Positions 1 to 12,458 are shown, counted from the first letter of the stretch. The stretch: DNA of 35,332 nt from Flavobacteriales bacterium UBA3442 (GCA_002378565.1 DFSH01000048.1:3476-38807); one strand, 5' to 3'. Made by a program: numbers and translations. Notes: generated by a model from the letters alone, not told the origin.

Positions 1-1584
1 GGCTACCTCTAGCTGCCTATCCTTCTTGTCAAGAATCCGCAATGAAGTTTCTGTTTGACCACCATGCCCTTGCTTGTCAACCAACCAATGGTGTTGACCT
101 GCAGCAGCAACCTGTGGCAAATGTGTGATCGCAAGAATCTGGCCTTGCATGCCCATCTCTTGAAAAATTCCAGCTACTTTAGATGCAGTTTGGCCTGATA
201 TCCCTGAATCAATCTCATCAAACAACATTGTTTGCAAACCTTTCTTTTCCACGAAAAGTTTTTTCAGAGCAAGCATTAATCGACTCTGCTCGCCACCACT
301 TGCAACCTTTGCAATAGGCATGGGCTTGGATCCTTTGTTGGCAGAAAACATGAAATGGTACTGCCATAGTCCATCTTTGGAGGGTTGTGGCAACTCCTGA
401 CAGTCAATAGCTAAGGATGCATCAGGCATATTCAAGGATTTCAATGTCTTTTCCACAGCCGAGGTGACAACATCGACGTGATTCAAGCGGTCGATGTGCA
501 ACTGGTTAGCTGCAGCCATCACTGCTGACTTGCTATCAACCAAAGCTTGGCTCAATGAAGCCCGTCGATCACCAGCCGCATGCAAGCCATCCAATTGAAA
601 ACCAAGGGCGGCCTGTTTTTCCAGCAATGACTTCACGTCAGCCACCTGATGCTTCCGCTGCAAGGCGTCAAGCAAGCTCAACCGATCCTCTAGCCAAGAC
701 AACCTCCCTGGATCCGACTGCAAGTGCGGGAAAAGGTCATCCATGCTTCGAAGCATGTCCTCAAGTGCCGTCAATGCCTCCTGGCCTGATACCGTCATGT
801 CATGAAACTGCGAAGACATGCCTGCCATCCGCGTTACAAGGTTTTGGAGGCGGCCCATCATGTCCTGTAAGCCTTGTTCGGGTGATTCAATCAACGCCCT
901 CGCTTCTTCACAATCAGACATCAAGTCCTCTGCATGGCTCAATGTCTGCAATTCATCTTGCCACTGCTTCTCTTCATCCGGCTCCAATTGAGCAGCCTGT
1001 AGTTCTTCATGCAAAAAACGAAGGTATTCCTCATCCATGACGCCCTGCAATTCAACTTCAAGTCTTGCCCAATCTGCCTTTGCTCCTTGCCATGTCAACC
1101 AAGCATCTTGGTAGGTTGTCATTGATTGATGTGAGTCAGTCATGCGATCTAAATACCCTGCAACAAAACCTGAACGGGTCAATTTGGCTGAATCCACCTG
1201 ACTATGGATGTCAATCAAACTTTCACTCAGGTCTCTGATGACAGTCAGTTTCACTGGGGTATCATTGATGAATGCACGGGATTTACCTGTTGCTGAGATT
1301 TCTCGTCTCAGTGTTGTGACAGGCTCAAAATCCAAATCTTCCTGAGCAAACCAGCTCTCCCATGAGGATTTTGCTAAATTAAAATCAGCTTCCACAACGC
1401 ATTTTTTGCCTTGAACGACCCACTTACTGCTGTCTGATCGCCCACCAAGTGCCAGCTGCAATGCACCCAGTAGAATGGACTTACCTGCACCCGTTTCGCC
1501 CGTAAGTACAGTGAATCCCGGTTCAATTGTTAGATTGAGCTGGCTGATGAGTGCAAAATGTTGAATGCGAAGTGCTGACCACAT
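1..1584 (-). CDS. recN: DNA repair ATPase RecN (3' end cut by window edge)
   Basis: SMC-like ATPase that acts in recombinational repair of double-strand breaks. From the ATG at 1584 I read an open frame of 528 codons with no stop to the window edge. Residues 29-36 are the Walker A motif GETGAGKS in the expected N-terminal position. Near the other end (about 175-240 on the plus strand) the frame gives FDEIDSGISG followed by ITHLPQVAA, the RecN Walker B/signature and switch blocks. The middle is the expected coiled-coil-rich segment. The family is about 550 residues long, so about 25 C-terminal residues lie outside the window. It is last in the prmC-to-recN array, 24 bases after the DUF4835 gene. 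A GATCTTTG sequence (1603-1610, minus) one base from TAnnTTTG could give it its own promoter inside the previous gene's end. Confidence 0.96.
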   Translation of the reverse strand, partial: MWSALRIQHFALISQLNLTIEPGFTVLTGETGAGKSILLGALQLALGGRSDSSKWVVQGKKCVVEADFNLAKSSWESWFAQEDLDFEPVTTLRREISATGKSRAFINDTPVKLTVIRDLSESLIDIHSQVDSAKLTRSGFVAGYLDRMTDSHQSMTTYQDAWLTWQGAKADWARLEVELQGVMDEEYLRFLHEELQAAQLEPDEEKQWQDELQTLSHAEDLMSDCEEARALIESPEQGLQDMMGRLQNLVTRMAGMSSQFHDMTVSGQEALTALEDMLRSMDDLFPHLQSDPGRLSWLEDRLSLLDALQRKHQVADVKSLLEKQAALGFQLDGLHAAGDRRASLSQALVDSKSAVMAAANQLHIDRLNHVDVVTSAVEKTLKSLNMPDASLAIDCQELPQPSKDGLWQYHFMFSANKGSKPMPIAKVASGGEQSRLMLALKKLFVEKKGLQTMLFDEIDSGISGQTASKVAGIFQEMGMQGQILAITHLPQVAAAGQHHWLVDKQGHGGQTETSLRILDKKDRQLEVA

Positions 1585-1608
1585 GGTGAGTTGAATTTAC
1601 ACCAAAGA

Positions 1609-2529
1609 TCAGCGCTGAGACATCGATAAATAGCTAGAACGATTGCTTGGGTCCATTTGATTCAAAGCCTCAATCAAGTCTGATTGATTCATGGTTGGCC
1701 CATCCCCAAAGACTTGGATGATCTCCTGACTCTTTGCATCAAAGTACCAGCGCAACAAGCTGGAATTGGGGTTGCGTTCATAGATACCATGCAATCCAAT
1801 CAATGCTAAGGACATAGCTTCCTTTGCTGCCCGCTGCTGCACAGGGCTGTGCATGCGATCCATGCCCATGCGATGGTAACTGTACCAACTGGTAAGAAAA
1901 TCTGTATTTGCGGGGCTCAACAATTCTTCAATCAACCAATAGCGATTGCGATTGTTTACAGACTGGCTCCACCCACTGCTTCCATTGGCAGATTGCGCAT
2001 TGGCGACAATAATCTGTGCCTGCTTCAGGTGGTAGCTGCTTTCAGTTGAAAAACTCGCTGCGTCCAAACCTAAGGCCAGGTAACAATAAAAACCAATGAT
2101 GCTTGTCAGGTTGTCATCAAATCGCCCCGGGTTGAATTCCATGGATTGATTTTCTCGGTAGGTGATGTCTACACTCCCATCCAAAAACATCATGGTTGGT
2201 GACTGGTAATCAGACATGTAAACAGGACGCGTGAATTGGACCTGCAAGTTGCCTCGCATCACCCCTGTCGATGGCTGGTACTCATCGATGGTGAAGACCA
2301 AAGAGCCCCGGATGCGTTCAGCAACTTCAAAACGGGTTTCTGTCCAAGAACGGCCATTAACAAAATCCCTCAAAGCGTTTTGCATGGTCGTGAAGACGGC
2401 TTTATCAGAGGATTGAACCTGTGGTGCTTGAACGCGGACATCCAAGAAGAACTCCTGTGCAGACACTGCTGGCGATACGCATAGCAATAGCCCTGTGAGA
2501 AAGAAATACTTGAAGCCTGCCTTGATCAT
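1609..2529 (-). CDS. DUF4835 family secreted protein
   Basis: Bacteroidota-specific protein of unknown function, recognised by the mature N-terminus (QEFFLDVRVQAPQVQ) and by its place between coaBC and recN, where this family usually sits. The open frame extends upstream to 2574, but I choose the ATG at 2529 because it opens a clear signal peptide (MIKAGFKYFFLTGLLLCVS, cleavage near VSA-QE) and lies 20 bases after the coaBC stop, while the longer form would place charged residues before the hydrophobic segment. The product is 306 residues, normal for the family, and is expected in the periplasm or at the outer membrane. No catalytic motif is visible. Its constant linkage to coaBC and recN is known for the phylum; its role is not. 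Confidence 0.88.
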   Translation of the reverse strand: MIKAGFKYFFLTGLLLCVSPAVSAQEFFLDVRVQAPQVQSSDKAVFTTMQNALRDFVNGRSWTETRFEVAERIRGSLVFTIDEYQPSTGVMRGNLQVQFTRPVYMSDYQSPTMMFLDGSVDITYRENQSMEFNPGRFDDNLTSIIGFYCYLALGLDAASFSTESSYHLKQAQIIVANAQSANGSSGWSQSVNNRNRYWLIEELLSPANTDFLTSWYSYHRMGMDRMHSPVQQRAAKEAMSLALIGLHGIYERNPNSSLLRWYFDAKSQEIIQVFGDGPTMNQSDLIEALNQMDPSNRSSYLSMSQR

Positions 2530-2549
2530 TGCAATGGTTGATAGGGATT

Positions 2550-3764
2550 TTAAGTCCAATGATTTTCTACCCAATCCAAAATGGCCTCAGCAGCATCTGC
2601 TTTAGACTCTTGGGGCCTAGGGTGCTGGCCATGGTCATCCAATAACGTAATGCGGTTGCTTTTCGCGTGCATGCCTTCACCGGAAATGCCTGCATGATTC
2701 AAAACCATCAAATCTGCTTGCTTTCGCAGGCGCTTGGCCTTGGCCTTGGCCTCTGCGTCATGGGTTTCCAAAGCAAAACCAACCACTATTTGATGGGGAT
2801 GTTTGTCCTTTCGAACCGTTCCCATGTGCTGAAGAATGTCTGGGTTTGCTAGCATGTCAACGCGAAGGCTGGAAACTTTTGGCATTTTTTCATTGGCCAG
2901 CTTTGCAGGTCGGTAATCGCTCACTGCTGCAGCGCATACCACCACATCAGCACCTGCCTGTAATTGATTGCATTTTACCAGCATGTCTTCTGCTGAGAGA
3001 ACAGCATGAACATGGATACCAGGGTGCAAAGGGGGCATCACGGCTGCAGGACCAGATACCAATTCAACGCGCGCACCGCGATTGGCAGCAGCTAAAGCTA
3101 TGGCAGTGCCCATTCGGCCTGAGCTACCATTGCTGATGAATCGCACGGGATCAATAGCCTCAACCGTCGGTCCTGACGTCATCAAAAGGGTCTTGCCTTC
3201 CCATGCATTGTCGCTTAGACCCATCTTCAATGCCTGTAACATCCACACCGGCTCTGCCATGCGACCCGGCCCAGTCAGGCCTGAGGCTAACTCACCTGAT
3301 GGCGATGGCCAAACATGGTGCCCCCAAGAAGTCAAAATGGATAGGTTTTTTTGGTTTGCTGGATGGATGAACATGTCTAAGTCCATTGCTGGGGCCCAGA
3401 ATATGGGGCATTTAGCAGAAAGCAAAACAGCAGTTAACAGGTTGTCACAGAGGCCGTGGCAAATTTTTGCAATGCTATTGCTGGTTGCCGGAGCCACCAC
3501 AATGGCATCAGCCCATTCTGCATGGGCCACATGGTTGTTCCACTCAATGGAACCAACAGCTTCATTCACGAAATCCATCTGAGCAGGCTGACCTGACAAA
3601 GTCGCCAATGTCAATGGGGACACAAACGTCTTCGCAGCATGGGTTAAGACACAGCGGACCTCTGCCCCTTCACGTCGAAGCTCTCGAATAAATGATGGTA
3701 TTTTGTATGCGGCAATCCCTCCGGAAATACCTACCAGGATTTGCTTACCCTTGAGGGTACTCAT
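2550..3764 (-). CDS. coaBC: Bifunctional phosphopantothenoylcysteine decarboxylase / phosphopantothenate-cysteine ligase
   Basis: Cytosolic flavoprotein making 4'-phosphopantetheine from phosphopantothenate and cysteine in coenzyme A synthesis. The 404-residue product has the full two-domain length. The N-terminal CoaC half shows GISGGIAAYK (flavin binding), the active-site histidine region EWNNHVAHAEWAD, PATSNSIAK, and PAMDLDM. The last corresponds to the PxMNxxMW substrate motif with Asp in place of Asn; I recall this form from Bacteroidota, so I do not read it as loss of function. The CoaB half shows TSGPTVEAIDPVRFISNGSSGRMG, here split as TSGPT, then DPVRFISN, then SSGRMG, and the lysine-containing NEKMPK. 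Its ATG overlaps the rpoZ stop by 4 bases (ATGA), indicating translational coupling. Confidence 0.97.
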   Translation of the reverse strand: MSTLKGKQILVGISGGIAAYKIPSFIRELRREGAEVRCVLTHAAKTFVSPLTLATLSGQPAQMDFVNEAVGSIEWNNHVAHAEWADAIVVAPATSNSIAKICHGLCDNLLTAVLLSAKCPIFWAPAMDLDMFIHPANQKNLSILTSWGHHVWPSPSGELASGLTGPGRMAEPVWMLQALKMGLSDNAWEGKTLLMTSGPTVEAIDPVRFISNGSSGRMGTAIALAAANRGARVELVSGPAAVMPPLHPGIHVHAVLSAEDMLVKCNQLQAGADVVVCAAAVSDYRPAKLANEKMPKVSSLRVDMLANPDILQHMGTVRKDKHPHQIVVGFALETHDAEAKAKAKRLRKQADLMVLNHAGISGEGMHAKSNRITLLDDHGQHPRPQESKADAAEAILDWVENHWT

Positions 3765-4102
3765 GCATTTTGGGAATCGACATCATCAACCTCAGGGTAG
3801 CGGTAGTAGACCTTGCCCTCCAACCATTCCTTGGTAGCCATGGCACCAGGCTTAGGCATGGATTCAAAACGCTTAGACATCTCAATCTGCTCGCGGTTCT
3901 CAAAGACCTCTTCAAGAGACTCTGTGGTGTCTTCGAATTCTTCCATTTTATGCTTGATCTCAGCACGAATCGTTTCATTGATTTGCTCAGCTCGGCGAGA
4001 AATCATGACCAAAGACTCATAGATATTCTCTGTGGTATTGTCCAATTCATTGAAATCCAATGTTTGGGTTGTCTTCGCAGCGTTCAAAAGTTCCTTGTCC
4101 AT
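3761..4102 (-). CDS. rpoZ: DNA-directed RNA polymerase omega subunit (Rpb6-like, Bacteroidota type)
   Basis: Small polymerase subunit that helps assemble beta'. The 113-residue product carries NIYESLVMISRRAEQI, EEVFENREQIEMSKRFESMPKP and the ending WLEGKVYYRYPE, the pattern of the Bacteroidota Rpb6/omega family. I start at the ATG at 4102 (MDKELLNAAK); a TTG 21 bases upstream would also be open but is less likely and would place the start 2 bases from the bamD stop. The gene lies between bamD and coaBC, its usual place in the phylum, and its TGA overlaps the coaBC ATG. The annotation as omega rests on family resemblance and synteny, not on a catalytic motif. Confidence 0.92.
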   Translation of the reverse strand: MDKELLNAAKTTQTLDFNELDNTTENIYESLVMISRRAEQINETIRAEIKHKMEEFEDTTESLEEVFENREQIEMSKRFESMPKPGAMATKEWLEGKVYYRYPEVDDVDSQNA

Positions 4103-4125
4103 AGTCAGATTATTGGGCTGCAAAT

Positions 4126-4929
4126 TTAAGCCGATTTTTCCAAATAAGCCCCTACTTCTTCATTTAAAAGCTTCATCGCCTGAATTTCACTTGATTCAGT
4201 GTAGGCATCCATGAATTCAAGGATGGCTGTTTCAGCTTCTTTGTAGCGCTGTGCTTGTTTTGATTCAATGCTTTTCTTGGCTAATTCAAAGGCTGCCATA
4301 GCTTTTACGCGCATGGCATTTTCACGGTGTTTGCTGTCCGGGAAATCAGTCAACATGGCATTGAATGAAGTTACAGCACTTGAAAACTGGCTTCGGTGGT
4401 AGTAGCCGTAAGCAATATTGTAGGCCTTTTCCTCCAAACGCAAACGCAATTCATCCATCAGCTCATTGCTGGACGTCAAGTGGGTGGACCCTGGGTGTGT
4501 GTTGATGAAAAGCTGCAATTCATCCATGGCCTTGTAGATGTAGGCCGGGTCCAAGCTGCTTGACGGTGCCTCCAAGTAGTAGCAATAGGCAGCCATGTAG
4601 GCAGCTTCCTCTGCAAAGTCATGGCTAGGAAATGTTTGAGAGAAACGCTTGAAATGGTAGCCCGCAAGGATGTAGTCCTTTTGCTCATAAAGCGTTTTCG
4701 CGTAGTAAGCGTAAACCTCTTGAGCTTTTGCTGTGCCGCGAAAGGCAGTCATCAAGTCGTCAAACAGCTCATAGGCCTTGTTGTACTCCTCAGCCTCGAA
4801 GTAAGCTTTTGCCTTGGTGAATTTCAGCTCGGTATCCGTGCTTTTAAGGATGTCCTGGAATTCGCCACATGACGACAGGGTCATGGCAACAATGAGCAGG
4901 GAAAAGAAAGAAGAGATGGTTGGACGCAT
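4126..4929 (-). CDS. bamD: Outer membrane protein assembly factor BamD (lipoprotein)
   Basis: Essential lipoprotein of the BAM complex that inserts beta-barrel proteins in the outer membrane. The 267-residue product begins with a lipoprotein signal peptide and lipobox LSSC, with the acylated cysteine at residue 21. The mature part has tetratricopeptide-type helical repeats: AYELFDDLMTAFRGTAKAQE, then ILAGYHFKRFSQTFPSHDFA, then AVTSFNAMLTDFPDSKHRENA, the last matching the classic BamD repeat with FPDS. It follows dapA after a 73-base gap containing a promoter-like element and leads the bamD-rpoZ-coaBC-DUF4835-recN group. Confidence 0.94.
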   Translation of the reverse strand: MRPTISSFFSLLIVAMTLSSCGEFQDILKSTDTELKFTKAKAYFEAEEYNKAYELFDDLMTAFRGTAKAQEVYAYYAKTLYEQKDYILAGYHFKRFSQTFPSHDFAEEAAYMAAYCYYLEAPSSSLDPAYIYKAMDELQLFINTHPGSTHLTSSNELMDELRLRLEEKAYNIAYGYYHRSQFSSAVTSFNAMLTDFPDSKHRENAMRVKAMAAFELAKKSIESKQAQRYKEAETAILEFMDAYTESSEIQAMKLLNEEVGAYLEKSA

Positions 4930-4935
4930 AGGGCG

Positions 4936-4943
4936 CGAAATTA
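4936..4943 (-). promoter_or_regulatory. Candidate -7 element of the bamD promoter
   Basis: On the minus strand the sequence reads TAATTTCG then CGCCCT then the bamD ATG. It differs at one base from the Bacteroidota consensus TAnnTTTG and has the same GCGCCC extension as the surA and mnmE elements in this window. No convincing -33 TTG was found at normal spacing. If used, transcription would start at or beside the ATG. Confidence 0.4.
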
Positions 4944-5002
4944 TGGATTCATCGGTTCAGAAAGCATGCCAAAGCCAGCTTTCTTTCAAGAAAAAGTATC
5001 AT

Positions 5003-5877
5003 TCAATCCATCAAGGCCTTGGTGGCAGTGCAAATGCGGGATGTTAAATCCTCAGAAATGGCCCACAACGGTTGACGAACATAAGATTCACAGACGCCAA
5101 GCTCTTGCAGCACCATTTTTATGCCAGCAGGATTGCCCTCTTCAAATAGCATGTTGGTGATATCCAACAAGGCATAATGGGGTGATCTTGCTTGAACCAC
5201 ATGCCCATCAAGCGCTAGTGACACCATGTTTGAGAAGGGTTTAGGGAATCCCTGACCACTGACTGAAATGACCCCATGCCCTCCCATGGACAACATGGCT
5301 AAGGTGAGGTTGTCGTCTCCTGACAAGACTGCAAAGTCTTCTGGCGCATCCCTGATGATGGCCATCACCTGCCCCATGTCACCACTTGCTTCTTTGACAG
5401 CCACGATGTTTTCCACATCGTGAGCTAGCCTCAAGGTGGTTTCAGCTGTCACATTGCATGCCGTGCGACCGGGCACATTGTACAGAATCACAGGAAGGTC
5501 CGTGGCAGCAGCAATGGTTAGAAAGTGCTGGTAAATGCCCTCTTGGGTAGGTTTGTTGTAAAATGGGCTCACGCTGAGAATGGCATCAATTCCGTCAGGG
5601 ATCGAAGCAAAGTCTTCAACAACTGCCGCTGTGTTGTTACCGCCAACACCAAGAACCACCGGCAATTGGCCTTGATTGGCTGACAAAATGCACTGAATGG
5701 CATCATGTTTCTCTTCTTTAGATAGGGTTGCTGATTCTGCCGTGGTGCCCATGGCTACCAAAAAATCCACCCCACCAGCAATGCAATGGTGAACCAGTGC
5801 GGTCAATCCGTCAAGATCAAGTTGCCCTTTAGCGTTGAATGGTGTAACCAGGGCTACGCCTGTTCCTGTGGGTGAAG

Positions 5878-5881
<4 letters not shown>
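5003..5881 (-). CDS. dapA: 4-hydroxy-tetrahydrodipicolinate synthase
   Basis: Class I aldolase-type enzyme condensing pyruvate with aspartate semialdehyde, the first step towards diaminopimelate and lysine. Using the ATG at 5881 the product is 292 residues, the family's normal size. It shows GTTAES (45-50), YNVPGRT with the catalytic Tyr134 and Arg139, and the Schiff-base Lys163 in IVAVKEASGD. I prefer 5881 over the upstream start at 5911 because the ATG overlaps the TGA of the preceding gene in an ATGA, and the extra ten residues (MASQNSTPPI) are not part of the fold. In the family, lysine feedback varies and cannot be judged here. Confidence 0.96.
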
Positions 5882-9270
<3,389 letters not shown>

Positions 9271-9274
9271 GCTG

Positions 9275-9282
9275 CAAAGGTA
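9275..9282 (-). promoter_or_regulatory. Candidate prmC -7 promoter element
   Basis: The minus strand reads TACCTTTG, then CAGC, then the prmC ATG. This is an exact match to the Bacteroidota -7 consensus TAnnTTTG. With the usual distance from this element, transcription would begin at about the ATG, giving a leaderless mRNA. No clear -33 TTG is present, and upstream bases lie within the ribD start. Confidence 0.5.
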
Positions 9283-9298
9283 GCCGTACATTGCTCCC

Positions 9299-10282
9299 AT
9301 GAATCCCCCCGATGCCATGCGGCGTGCTTTATCCATTGGTGCAAAGGCTTGGCCTCATTGTCATCCTAACCCAGGTGTGGGTGCCGTTATTTGGCACCAA
9401 GACCGAATCATCGGCGAAGGATGGACACAGTCACCAGGTCATGCGCATGCAGAAATCATGGCATTGCAATCTGTCAAAGCTGAAGATCAACACTTGATTT
9501 CTTCAAGCCACATCGCGGTGACACTCGAACCTTGCAGTCATCATGGCAAAACCCCACCCTGTGCGGATGCGTTGATTGATTCTGGTATTTCAGAGGTCTT
9601 TGTCGGGATGACGGACCCCAATCCCTTGGTTGCAGGTCAAGGCATCCAACGCTTAAAAAACGCAGGCATTGCTAATGATGTCGGCCTCCTGGAGGATGCC
9701 TGTCAGCAGGCTCATCGACGATTCATCACCAGCATTACCAAAGAACGACCCTACATCGTTCTCAAATGGGCTGAAAGCCAGGATGGCTTCATTGATCGCA
9801 ATCGATCACCAAATGAGTCAGCAGAGCGAATCACAGATGCATGGACCCAAAGCTTGGTCCACCATTGGCGAAGTCAGGAGGCAGGTCTTTTGATTGGCGC
9901 CAACACCTTGTTGAGCGACAGGCCACAATTGACTGTTCGGGCCGTTGAAGGCCGGCAACCACAGGTTATCGTTTGGTCAAATCGTCCCGGTGAGATCAAG
10001 GTGCCTGCTGGATGGATGCATTGGACCACCAACGAAATAACCAACGACCTAGAGGCTCTCAAGGAGCATTTGAAACAAAGCAACCTGCGAAGCATTTTGG
10101 TTGAAGGTGGGCGTCAGACCTTGCAAACCTTTTTAGACCACGGACTCTGGGATGAAGTCAGGCAGTGCATTGGCCCCAAGCTTTTGCATGCAGGCGTCCC
10201 TGCCCCCGTGCTGCCACCCAACGCAACATTGCACGAGACCTTATCCATTGGCACAGACCTGTGCCACTTACACCGCCCATGA
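9299..10282 (+). CDS. ribD: Riboflavin biosynthesis deaminase/reductase RibD
   Basis: Bifunctional enzyme that deaminates and then reduces the pyrimidine intermediate of riboflavin synthesis. The 327-residue product has the N-terminal deaminase with zinc ligands His50 (HAE, with Glu52), Cys79 and Cys88 in PCSHHGKTPPC, and the NPxVG-like NPGVGAV near the start. The C-terminal reductase shows LLIGANTLLSDRPQLTVR and LVEGGRQTLQTFLDHGLWDEV, here split as LVEGGRQTLQ and FLDHGLWDEV. The TGA overlaps the ATGATG of the next gene. No FMN riboswitch can fit in the 28-base gap upstream, so regulation, if any, is by other means. Confidence 0.96.
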   Translation: MNPPDAMRRALSIGAKAWPHCHPNPGVGAVIWHQDRIIGEGWTQSPGHAHAEIMALQSVKAEDQHLISSSHIAVTLEPCSHHGKTPPCADALIDSGISEVFVGMTDPNPLVAGQGIQRLKNAGIANDVGLLEDACQQAHRRFITSITKERPYIVLKWAESQDGFIDRNRSPNESAERITDAWTQSLVHHWRSQEAGLLIGANTLLSDRPQLTVRAVEGRQPQVIVWSNRPGEIKVPAGWMHWTTNEITNDLEALKEHLKQSNLRSILVEGGRQTLQTFLDHGLWDEVRQCIGPKLLHAGVPAPVLPPNATLHETLSIGTDLCHLHRP

Positions 10283-11967
10283 TGAAAACCCTAGTGATTG
10301 CCTGCACATTGCTGTGCCTGAGTCCACAACTTCTCAGTCAACCCTTGCTGTCCATGACCCAGCAATGGGAAGGCTCTCAGGGAACAATAAGTATTGCCCA
10401 ATGGACATCTCAACTCAACAGTGACTTACCCCAAGGTTGGCATTGGCAGTGGACAGATAGCCAGCAAAGCCCCGGAGGCATGCACATCAGGCATCAACTT
10501 ACCATTCATGACTTGCCAGTCAAAGGGGCAACTGCCTTGCTGTGGCTAAAGCCAGATGGCAAAGCCTTGATCAGCTTGCGCGCATCTATTCCTAACCATT
10601 GGCTTGCCACTCCCGCAGTCGTCGGTCGGGAGCTTACCCATTTTTTTCCCAGCGAACAGGGTCTGATAGCTTGCAAGACAGAAGACCACAGAAGTCAATC
10701 GAATGGGCTGCAGCACCAACGTCTGTGGATCGACGCGCAAGGCAACACCTTGTGGACACAAAACATGCTTAGACACATGACTGACACGGTCGGCCGTGGC
10801 TTCCGTTTCAACCCAGACCCCCTGACAACAGCAAACACGGTCTACGGTGGCTCCTTTGTGGATGCTCAAGATTTGAATCAAAGCCTTCTTGATAGCTACA
10901 GAGACAGTGTCGAATTAGAACTCACCTTCATCGGCGGGCAGTTTACCTTAGCTTCCAGTGCTGCACATATTGCAGAATTTGACAGCCCTGTAGTCGCCGT
11001 GCCAACCAGCAACAATGGGGACTTTTTTGCCAGCCGTTCTGATAGCCTATTTGAAATGGTCAATGCTTTAGCTCACATTCAGACACAACGAAGACACCTG
11101 GACAGCTTAGGCTTCACAAACATGGTCAACTACAGCATCCCTGTAGATGTTAACGCCCTTGGTGGCAGTGACAATTCAGCCTTTGACCCCAACGGAAACC
11201 CTCCCAACCTTTTGTTTGGCGAAGGTGGCGTGGACGACGCAGAGGATGCTGATGTCATTTACCATGAATACGCTCATGCCATGGTTTTCAGCGCGGCACC
11301 ATGGACCTCATTTGGCATAGAAAGGGAGTGCATCGAAGAGGCCATTGGTGATTACTTTGCAGCAAGTAATTCGCGCCGCATTCACCCATTTGGCTGGGAA
11401 CGTGTCTACAGTTGGGATGGACATAACCCTTTCTGGCCTGGACGCATGGCCGTCAACAACAGCGGAAAAATGTACCCCAGTCAATCGTTCAGCAATTTAT
11501 ACAGTCACACCGATCTCTTTGTGGATCCCTTGATGCGAGGATGGGCTGACATCGGTTTTGTTCAAATGGACCGGCTGGTAATACAGTCCCTCTATGGCTA
11601 CGTCAATAACATGAGCATGCCCCAGGCTGCCAATCTGATTTTAGCAGCCGACTCAGCCCTCTACAATGGTCAACATGCAACGACTTTGCATCTTCACTTT
11701 GCCAAATGGTTAATTCTGTCGCCGCAGGCTGGGCAAGAAACTGAGGCAAACCCATCGAATCCCATCAGGGCCTTCTTGATCAAAGGACAAGACTTTGCTG
11801 TACCTGAAGCATTGTACGGCAAGCAAGGCAGCTTGTATGACAGCAAAGGACAATGCTTGCAGCTCTGGCAGCACCTGCCCCATCGCATCACTTTGCCAAC
11901 GGGTCAATGGCTGAGTCTGCACGCCAATGATCAAGTCTACCGGGTTCAGGCCTTATCTGAAAAATAG
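10279..11967 (+). CDS. Secreted thermolysin-like zinc metallopeptidase with FTP-like propeptide
   Basis: The 562-residue product starts at the ATG at 10279, which overlaps the ribD stop and opens a signal peptide (MKTLVIACTLLCLSPQLLS). Residues about 50-110 look like a fungalysin/thermolysin propeptide. The catalytic core has HEYAH at 329-333 and EAIGD at 354-358, that is HExxH followed 21 residues later by ExxxD, as in gluzincins of the M4/M36 type. The last 40 residues (SLYDSKGQCLQLWQH, then LPTGQWLSLHANDQVYRV) resemble a T9SS sorting domain in reduced form, which suggests export to the cell surface. The 3' end overlaps the opposing thioesterase by 22 bases. Family assignment between M4 and M36 is uncertain; substrate unknown. 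Confidence 0.85.
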   Translation: MMKTLVIACTLLCLSPQLLSQPLLSMTQQWEGSQGTISIAQWTSQLNSDLPQGWHWQWTDSQQSPGGMHIRHQLTIHDLPVKGATALLWLKPDGKALISLRASIPNHWLATPAVVGRELTHFFPSEQGLIACKTEDHRSQSNGLQHQRLWIDAQGNTLWTQNMLRHMTDTVGRGFRFNPDPLTTANTVYGGSFVDAQDLNQSLLDSYRDSVELELTFIGGQFTLASSAAHIAEFDSPVVAVPTSNNGDFFASRSDSLFEMVNALAHIQTQRRHLDSLGFTNMVNYSIPVDVNALGGSDNSAFDPNGNPPNLLFGEGGVDDAEDADVIYHEYAHAMVFSAAPWTSFGIERECIEEAIGDYFAASNSRRIHPFGWERVYSWDGHNPFWPGRMAVNNSGKMYPSQSFSNLYSHTDLFVDPLMRGWADIGFVQMDRLVIQSLYGYVNNMSMPQAANLILAADSALYNGQHATTLHLHFAKWLILSPQAGQETEANPSNPIRAFLIKGQDFAVPEALYGKQGSLYDSKGQCLQLWQHLPHRITLPTGQWLSLHANDQVYRVQALSEK

Positions 11968-12365
11968 GGTCGCAAGGCTTCAATCAGGTTCGCTGGTGCT
12001 GGACAAGGCTTACCTGACGAAGCATCAACAGAAACCAACACCGATGACCCGGTGGTGGTTAATTCATCCAGGGCATTGAATATTCGATAGGAGAATGACA
12101 CCCTGCTACCTGTTGGCAAAGCAACAATGCTCGTCTCAATTCGCAATTCATCATCATAAGTCAGGGGTTTGAGGTAGCGAATATCCATGGATCCAACCGG
12201 CAGCATCACCCCGGCATTTTCAAGATCCAAATAGCGGATTCCCAAGCTTCTAAGAGCTTCTACCCGACCCAACTCAAAGAAGACAGCGTAGTTGCCGTAG
12301 TAGCAATACCCCATTCGGTCTGTTTCAGAATATCTGACACGAGTTTTCCATGTTGTAACATGCAT
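11946..12365 (-). CDS. Acyl-CoA thioesterase, 4-hydroxybenzoyl-CoA thioesterase (YbgC/FadM-like) family
   Basis: Hot-dog fold enzyme of 139 residues that hydrolyses acyl-CoA thioesters. The N-terminal block RVRYSETDRMGYCYYGNYA contains the catalytic aspartate (Asp16) of this family, followed by FFELGRVEALR and VGSMDIRYLKPLTYDDELRI, here split as VGSMDIRYLK and PLTYDDELRI. The substrate cannot be told; in Bacteroidota it is often annotated simply as a thioesterase. It faces the peptidase gene convergently with a 22-base overlap and is divergent from dnaA across a 233-base gap. A weak AAACTTTG element (12393-12400, minus) lies 27 bases upstream. Confidence 0.92.
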   Translation of the reverse strand: MHVTTWKTRVRYSETDRMGYCYYGNYAVFFELGRVEALRSLGIRYLDLENAGVMLPVGSMDIRYLKPLTYDDELRIETSIVALPTGSRVSFSYRIFNALDELTTTGSSVLVSVDASSGKPCPAPANLIEALRPYFSDKA

Positions 12366-12458
12366 TTTTTGAAAGTGTTAAGTATTGTATATCAAAGTTT
12401 TAGAACTAATCTATATAGGATTCAGAGGTGTAGACAAGTTGGTGTCATGAGTAAATAT

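Noticed and set aside
555..1040. 161-codon plus-strand open frame
   Set aside because: It lies antisense within recN, whose frame has the RecN motifs; the peptide has no recognisable features.
3082..3582. 166-codon plus-strand open frame
   Set aside because: Antisense shadow of coaBC, whose catalytic motifs are clear.
12349..12362. Palindrome CATGTT-GT-AACATG at the thioesterase start
   Set aside because: It lies in codons 2-6 (His-Val-Thr-Thr-Trp) of the thioesterase and has no second copy nearby; likely chance.
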